A stretch of DNA of 64,000 nucleotides from Zanthoxylum bungeanum (Eukaryota; Streptophyta; Magnoliopsida; Sapindales; Rutaceae). The stretch lies in contig SKCR01018443.1 in the NCBI GenBank assembly GCA_019454045.1, positions 434,001 to 498,000 of the forward strand, given 5' to 3'. The notes beneath the pieces are model-generated. The model saw nothing but the letters and a program-made list of their open reading frames with translations. It ran no database searches and was not told the origin of the DNA. Below, in pieces: positions 57,287 through 64,000 of the stretch. Every line of letters starts with the position of its first letter. Position 1 is the stretch's first letter. Made by a program: the position numbers and the translations under genes.

Positions 57287-57811
57287 TGTTGGAAATTCTT
57301 CTAAAATATTCATTAAGGGTAAATATATCATTTGGTTGGATTGGGTGCTTGTGAGGGGTACAACCCTTTAAAGGGTTGCACCCACCCCAAAGGGTGCCCT
57401 ATTGGCACCCTTCCATGCCTTATAAAAGAGGCAATATATCCAATACATCAAGAACAGGAAAAGTAATCCGAATTTACAAAAAAGAAGACATTTGTTTTTG
57501 CTTATTTGTTTTGAGAGAGAGAGTTCCACCATTCATCCCAGTTTCAAACACTTGTCAAAGAGTGCGCTTTGGACAAGAAGGAACCAAGTTATCCTGGGAG
57601 AACATTGGCCAATTGCGAATCCGTAAAGCACCTGTGACGGGGCCAATAAATTCTTAAGGACAGAGAATTATCTCGACTTGGATTCGTAAGGTTTTTCTTA
57701 ACTATCAAGTTTTTTAAGGTTTCTAGGGTTTATGCATGTTAGATCCAATTTTCTGGTTTGATTTAGTTGTGAGCATGTTATTTGATGTTTAATGACACTT
57801 AATATACAACA
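57287..57811 (+). repeat. 3' LTR of Copia-3
   Basis: Same length as the 5' LTR (525 bp), with the same ends, palindrome and TATA box. Confidence 0.95.
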
Positions 57812-57826
57812 AAGAAGGGAACTTAC

Positions 57827-57907
57827 TTTCTTGGAGTTAGCTTGAAAACGCTTCGATTTCCCCCTTGAATGGCTTCCTAGTTCGTGGGAGATAAATCGTG
57901 AGAGGGA
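57827..57907 (-). other. Candidate host exon (weak)
   Basis: On the minus strand TTCTTCAAAATAG precedes 27 open codons and AAA-GTAAGT follows, so both splice signals fit. The peptide is basic and Ser-rich (HELGSHSRGKSKRFQANSKK). I do not recognise it, and the case rests on splice signals alone. Confidence 0.2.
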
Positions 57908-58483
57908 CTATTTTGAAGAAGTTAAATAGTGCCAAAGGATGATGATGAGGGAAAGCCTATGAGGACTAATGAGTGATGACCGATTTGATGAAACGTGAAA
58001 GCATGCATGTGTGATTGAAGAGTGAAGAGCGATGATGAATTAAGATTGAAGAATGAAGAATTGAAGATGGGTTGAAGTCGGTGTCTCGGTGAAGAATGAA
58101 ATGATGAGCCTAATTAAGTTAGGTTCAATATACCAAATTACAATGTTTTGAAAGTGCTGAACAAAAAAAAAAAAAAACGAATCCTATCTGAAATCCAACG
58201 AACCAACTCATCGCGATTCGATCGGATTCGGGAGACAGATCCGATTCGATTTTATCGGATCTGACCCGATCCGATCCGATGCCCACTCCTAAGTTGAAAT
58301 AGACAAAGATAAGGTATAAGCGACATTCACAGGATTCGATGTGGTGACATAATAAAATATAATAAAGGTATTTGATATTGTAATTTGTGTTCTATATATA
58401 GATTTAGATCAAATTATTGTAGCATTTTAGTTGGTGATTACGATTTAAAAAGGTCAAACAAAGAGGGTTATCATGCACGTGAT

Positions 58484-58700
58484 AAAAAGTACAGGCCTTC
58501 TTTGATTTTTGAGTCGGTGCATACTGCATAGGATTTTTTTCTCGCCAGCTTTTGCTAGATTATAGGTGGATCATCTACTAATGAAAATAGAGAAAAAGTA
58601 CAGGCCTTTTTTGATTTTTGAGTCGGTGCATACTGCATAGGATTTTTTCCGCGCCAGCTTTTGCTAGATTATAGGTGGATCATCTACTAATGAAAATGAA
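58484..58700. repeat. 109-bp tandem duplication
   Basis: Units start at 58484 and 58593 with AAAAAGTACAGGCC and end with CATCTACTAATGAAAAT; only a few bases differ. Confidence 0.9.
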
Positions 58701-59010
58701 GTGTTTTTATGAGAAACAAATTTTATAAGACCGTTGATGAGAGATTAATATTTTTATATTTTTCATCTTTTATCTTAATATTTTATGGATGATCTCGAAT
58801 TTTATGAGGTATGATATGTTTTGGGTGCGCTTTGATTTGTTTTGGGTGTGTTTTTACATGTCAAAATAATATTAAGACTCAATAGAATCAACAAGGAAAA
58901 AATGTAAAATATGGAGCAAATAAGGCCGAATTCGGAATCAAAACGTGTATCCCGATGCATTGCACGTTGAGACGTGCACTAGTTAACAAAGTAGGCAGGG
59001 AGCAGAATGC

Positions 59011-60850
59011 TGTTCGTTTTCAGAGTTCATGCGCAGCGGAAATCGTTTTGGGTAAGAAAAAAAATTTATTTTTCATACATGAACAATCAAAACCGGATCC
59101 GTTAGAACTCAAGTAAGAAATATACCTGCGGATCTGAATATCTTTGTAAATCGATTCTTTAAACCACGATCTTGCTCGTCTTATCTTCTCACCTCAAACG
59201 GCACGTGTGGGCGTGAAAATAAATGCGAAGAACACTCTAATTTGTGAAGGATTCGTGTACTCAGCACATGAGACGAATCCTGATGCTATTTTCCTTTTGA
59301 TTTTCTTAAAACCAAAACAAAGAAAAACAAAAACAAAGAAAACCTTTTTCTATTATTTATTTTTCCAGCATCCACGTTTTTTGTTTCTTGTTGTTGTTCT
59401 TTTGTTTTATTTTATTTTTGATCAAAGTATCAACCAAAAATTGAAAACCAAAACCAACAACTTCAGCTCACGTTTTTATTCTATCTTATAGCATATGGAT
59501 TTTGTTTTTGAATAATAAACTTTTTGATCAAATCAAATTTATCAAACAAATCCATTTAAGGATATTATTAATTTTAATTTTCAAAAAATCAAAAATAAAA
59601 TCATTTGATATTTATCCTATAAATTATCAAAGATAATTCATTAAAATAAATTATCAAAATTTCAACTTTGAAATATTATCTTTTAAATTAAAATTTAATT
59701 AATCAAATTAATTAAATATTAATTTTCATAATTAATAAATAGATACATTATATATTAATAAATGTATTACGACAACATTTGTCATAATTTCCAAACAAGA
59801 GCTTTATGGAATAACTAGAGTGTAAAATAATTCATAATTATTTTAAATAATTCCTAACTATTTTTCTTCGCAATTATAATCGTTCGAACAGTGATTGAAG
59901 ACGACGAGGGGAATTCCGTCGATTAATTATAAACTCTTTTATTAATCAAACGAAAATTATTAATTCTGGAGTAACTCCACTAAATACCCAGAATTGCACT
60001 CTCAGAATTATAGAATTAATTACTCAAAGTATTCGTCCATTGATATAGTCATTACCTATGTAGTGATCCTCCATAACAGATTCGTAAAGGAGCTAGGTAT
60101 AAGAAATCTGTTAACCTCTCCAATTACATCTTTATCCTTGACTTCCGTTAGTTCTCAAGTGAACAATTAATTCATAACTTTTATGAATTTGCGCGCTAAT
60201 CGTTCAGGTCCTGAACTAACAAACAAAGGAATCTTATGAACGGATTTCATTATATCAGGTTAGCATTCTCCAGCTATTCATTCAACTCATTCCCAAAATA
60301 CAAGGTTTACGAAATGTAATAAATACAAAACCATACTGAGTAAATTAAAGAATATATTAATATGATATAGGAGTCTGCTAAATACAATGAATTAAGATCA
60401 TCACATATATGACCATCATTATGATAAAATTGATGTTCTTTATTTAACGGAAATTATTAGAACTTTTCAATTTTATCTGGTCCTGTCCAATATAATCTTA
60501 TTATATAAAACACATTCATTTTTATGTCTCTACATAATATAGTCTGGATATAACTATACCATTCATAATGGAATGAACTGTATTTGGCTTTGGATTTGAA
60601 GATTCCCAACTTCAAATCATAGTCATGGACAAATTTTGATTATTACTCTTTAAATTTTATCCATGCATATATGTATGTAACATTTTACATACACATATAT
60701 GTTTAATTTAAAGCTACATAAATAATCACGGAATTTTCATGAATTTTATAAAGCAAATCAAAATGCATACATGGAATAAAATAGAATCACAAATTTATTA
60801 ATCAATCATGTTTCGAACATATTTGCTTGTCGGGCATAAAAATCCCAACA
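59011..60850 (-). repeat. 3' LTR of Copia-4
   Basis: The right edge is firm (TCCCAACA, next to the polypurine tract). The left edge is placed at TGTTCG, which pairs with the terminal repeat, and is less sure. There is no second copy in the window to compare. Confidence 0.65.
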
Positions 60851-60865
60851 AACTCCCACTTGCCC
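60851..60865 (-). other. Polypurine tract of Copia-4
   Basis: The minus strand reads AGGGCAAGTGGGAGTT and runs into TGTTGGGA. Confidence 0.8.
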
Positions 60866-62403
60866 TAAAGCAAATGAGACATGTCTCTAATCCCCGCATT
60901 GCACAATGTCCCTAATCCCTAATATTCCTCTCAATATGTTTTGATCTCTTGTGGCTTCTTGGTTCTCTTTGGAATTAGCCACTGCACCACTATTATCACA
61001 ATGTGACAATGACTTGTCCATATCTGGAACCACTTCCAGATCTGTAAAGAACTTTCAGCCAAACCGCTTCTTTGGCAGCTTCACAAGCAGCCACATATTC
61101 GGCTTCCATAGTTGAATCAGCAACACATGATTGTTTGATGCTTCTCCAAACTATAGCTGCCCCACAAAGAGTAAATACTGATCTAGATATCGACTTTCAA
61201 TCATCTATATCCGATTGAAAATCAGAATCAGTATATCCAATCAGAATCAAATCCCTTCCATAATAAACAAGCATATAGTTCCTCGTTCTCCGTAGATACT
61301 TGAGAATATGCTTAACTGCTACCCAATGATCTAATCCTGGATTTGACGGAAAATGACTAACTATTCCCACTTCATAGCATATATCAGGTCTTGTGCATAG
61401 CATATCATACATCAAGCTCCCTACTGCCGATGCATATGGAATCTGTCTCATATCTTCTTCATCTTGGGGTGTCGAAGGACACTTCCGTTTAGAAAGAACA
61501 ACTCCATGACGGGAAGGTAAGTTACCTTTCTTGGAGTTTTGCATTGAATATCTAACAAGCATCTTGTCAATATACTATGCCTGAGACAGAGCTAGCAGCT
61601 TTTTCTTGCGATCTCTAATAAGACAGATCCCAAGAATATAACTTGCTTCTCCCAAATCTTTCATTTGGAATTGTTCAGCTAGCCAAGCCTTTACGTCTGA
61701 TAATAGTTCTACATTATTCCCAATAAGTAGAATATCATCAACATAAAGTATTATAAAGACCACTCGCTTGTCCTTGATGAATTTATAAACACAAGATTCA
61801 TCAGGATTTTGGATAAAGCCATAAGATTTGATCGCCTCATCAAATCTCATGTTCCAAGATCTGGACGCTTGCTTAAGTCCATAGATAGACATTTACAACT
61901 TGCAAACCTTTTGCTTTTCGTCCTTGCTTATAAAACCTTCTAGTTGCTCCATATAGATGGTCTCTTCAAGATAGCCATTCAAAAAGGCTGTCTTGACATC
62001 CATCTGCCAAATTTCATAATCATAATGAGCAGCAATGGAAAGCAAGACTCGAATGGACTTCAGCATGGCTATTAGTGAAAAGGTTTCCTCATAGTCAACC
62101 CCTTCTTTTTGGGTATAACCCTTTGCCACTAGCCTTGCTTTAAATGTCTCTACTTTATTGTCCACTCCCCTCTTTCTTTTGTAGATCCATTTGCACCCTA
62201 TAGGATTTACTCCTTTAGGTAGATCTACAAGCTCCCAGACTGAGTTGGAATACATGGATTCCATCACAAGTTTCATAGCCTCAAGCCATTTCTCTTTATC
62301 ATGATCTTCCATTGCACATCTATATGTTAATGGGCCATCTCTTCCATCATCAGTGATAGCAACTTGTGCTTCACCATCTTGTCTATATCGAGAAGGTAGT
62401 CGT
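60866..62403 (-). pseudogene. Copia-4 RT and RNase H
   Basis: RT begins near 62312 (WLEAMKLVMESMYSNSVWEL, KARLVAKGYTQKEGVDY, QMDVKTAFLNG). A Gln codon of KLQKSIYGLKQ is now TAA. The active site ILYVDDILLIG is intact. RNase H follows (GYTDSDFQSDIDD, then [20 protein letters not shown]) with a stop at 61197. About four stops in all, so it decayed less than Copia-1. Confidence 0.88.
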
Positions 62404-64000
62404 TGTTGGACAATTATGACTCATAGCGTCACTATTTGTACAGATCATGGTGTTGTTGTACAAATTGACTATGTGACAAAGAAGATTGCTCTCTTATCAT
62501 TTGTGATTAGATCACCAAGATGTATAAATGATAGGAGGTCCTTATGATTTGTTCTTGGATTGAGAATGATATGAGACAATATCAGTCCACGAAGGATAAA
62601 TCATTAAATATCCCTAGTCAGAGTATTATCGAGATTGGACATCGATAAATACGTAAAAGACTAGTATTACACTTGTGCGCGATGTGAGGGCACAACATCA
62701 TAGTTCTCATATATTTGGGTATAGGATACTCATGCAAGTGTAATAGGAGGTTTGTGTTTACCGATGGTACGGGAAACAGCTTCGCTCTAGATAGACCCCC
62801 TCGGAATTCCATTGGTAGTATGACTATGTGTCTATGGAAGTCCGAAATCAGGGTAGGTGTATTTGGTCTTAACCTGAGACTTGCACCGCTAATACTTGTG
62901 ACAATCAATATACTTTGGTTTTGGTCGTCCAGGTCTTTAACCAGTTCTGTGTACGCCTCTTCTGGGTATATCGAGAATCGTAGTATGTTGGGTGAGATGT
63001 CAAGATGGAAGTATCACTCCAGTCATAGTGGAGATGATGGTCACGTAGGATACGCGATTGGTTCTCTTAAATGCTGCAGCTATCGGGATAAAATGACAAG
63101 GTCAGGTTTATCCGATTATAGAGACTAGTCACCAGACATCCGACATGTGCTTCGTACGGGGCAGACACAATTCCAGCCCCAGGCCTAGCACGTGATAATC
63201 CGATACTGGATCGACATACACAATACCACGTATACTACGCCTGATATAGATCACTTATTCCTGTAAGCATGTTTCTGAAGAATTGGGTAGGCATGACACT
63301 TTGCTAGAAGCCAACCTTGTCTTGTAAATCGGTATAAACGTAGTACGAGGTACTTACGTGTTCAGATAGTCCGACGACCGTATTTACTGCCAACATATCC
63401 GGGGATCTCATGGGTCGCTTCCCGAAGATTCACCGATGACGTATGACTCGCACTTTATTAATCTGGGATTAATTAGATGAGAGAGAAAATTAATCTGGGA
63501 TTAATTACGGAGATATTTTATCTGGTATAAAATATCATTTAAAGAGAGATAACGATTAATTTGGAATTAATCGATTAAATAATATATTCGATATATTATA
63601 CGAAATTGGATTTCGACGCGGAATTAAAATTAGATTTTAATTCGGGCGAACGAGTTAATTTAGAATTAATTCGTTAGCGATGTGAATAGTGATTTCACTA
63701 GGCGTAATCATTTAATTACGTCGCAACGGAAAATTCGTTAATTTGGAATTAGCGAACCCGAGCCTGGGATTGTTTGCGAGCGCATTCGCATTTCGAATTC
63801 GAGTGCGGCACGCAAGTCAAATCAATCGTCAAATCATTAGTCACATCAAGCGTCAAATCAAATGTCACTTTGAGTGATGTGACAAGTTTTCACTTGATTG
63901 AGTGATGTGAGTTGATGTGAATAGTGATGGAGGTGGTTGGAAAGTTAAAAGGCTTGTACCTTTGACTTTTAAAAAATTGAAATTTGTATATGCTTAATTA
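62404..64000 (+). repeat. Copia-1-family LTR, runs off the window
   Basis: It starts TGTTGGACAATT inside the Copia-4 integrase-RT linker. It closely matches 34454-36495. The palindrome chain is at about 63457-63755. Whether it is a solo LTR or the 5' LTR of an element cannot be told. Confidence 0.85.

Larger units (their letters stand above)
51133..57811 (+). mobile_element. Copia-3: full-length Ty1/copia element, recently inserted
   Basis: Two 525-bp LTRs (51133-51657 and 57287-57811) and the perfect duplication AAGAA (51128-51132 and 57812-57816). The order is LTR, long leader with repeats, gag, protease, integrase, RT, RNase H, polypurine tract, LTR. By eye the two LTRs differ at about 16 of 525 positions (about 3 percent). 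Several stops and shifts make it non-autonomous. Confidence 0.95.
57812..59010. other. Unassigned stretch between Copia-3 and Copia-4
   Basis: It holds a candidate exon on the minus strand (57827-57907), a GA-rich part (57930-58110), a run of ATCGGATC-type words ending GATGCCCACTCCTA (58190-58292) that looks like a hAT or MITE end, and a 109-bp tandem duplication (58484-58700). Nothing else is recognised. Confidence 0.5.
59011..62403 (-). mobile_element. Copia-4: Ty1/copia element, 3' half, interrupted by an LTR
   Basis: Read on the minus strand: RT, RNase H, polypurine tract, 3' LTR (59011-60850). The gag and integrase side is cut at 62403 by a Copia-1-type LTR and would lie beyond the window. 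Its protein is similar to that of Copia-2 but its LTR differs, so it is a different family of the same lineage. Confidence 0.85.

Noticed and set aside
59207..59491. 94-codon plus-strand frame near the Copia-4 LTR edge
   Set aside because: It lies inside the LTR, is antisense to the element, and is low-complexity Lys/Phe-rich sequence.

Overview
The window is plant nuclear DNA, most likely from a eudicot. It is AT-rich, holds no intact host gene, and consists almost entirely of nested LTR retrotransposons of the Ty1/copia and Ty3/gypsy (Athila-type) classes, plus one decayed hAT transposase. No tRNA, rRNA or CRISPR was seen. The species cannot be named from the sequence. Nearly all coding regions are broken, so they are annotated as pseudogenes.

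Layout from left to right. Bases 1-4813 are the inside and 3' LTR of a decayed copia element (Copia-1). Bases 4814-13006 are a second copia (Copia-2), interrupted in its integrase by a 1.9-kb solo LTR (6875-8768, target duplication TGTAG). Copia-2 sits in an Athila element read on the minus strand (Athila-1, 13007-20354), which itself interrupts a hAT transposase pseudogene (20355-21640).

From 22514 to 50531 there is one large minus-strand copia (Copia-R, target duplication ATATA). It was later split by a solo Copia-1-type LTR (26112-28070, duplication TCCAT) and by a complete Athila element (Athila-2, 28889-45771, duplication GATTC). Athila-2 carries two further solo Copia-1-type LTRs (34454-36495 and 41288-43391, the latter with duplication TTTTC). 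Then follow a complete but broken copia (Copia-3, 51133-57811, duplication AAGAA), an unassigned gap, a minus-strand copia (Copia-4, 59011-62403), and a last Copia-1-type LTR running off the window.

The most remarkable content is the cargo of the Athila elements. Where an envelope-like gene can occur, downstream of integrase and on the same strand, Athila-2 carries two non-retroviral genes. The first is a small basic Cys-rich protein whose layout resembles the cysteine-rich nucleic-acid-binding proteins of carlaviruses and related plant RNA viruses. The second is a full-length, intronless copy of a LONELY GUY (LOG) cytokinin-activating enzyme gene, now carrying four in-frame stops. Athila-1 carries the same Cys-rich gene, cut by Copia-2, so this gene belongs to the family and is not a one-off. 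The Athila-2 LTRs also hold seven CACGTG G-boxes upstream of a good TATA box. Together this suggests a retrotransposon family that collected genes for RNA binding or silencing control and for hormone activation. Function is inferred only; no copy here is intact.
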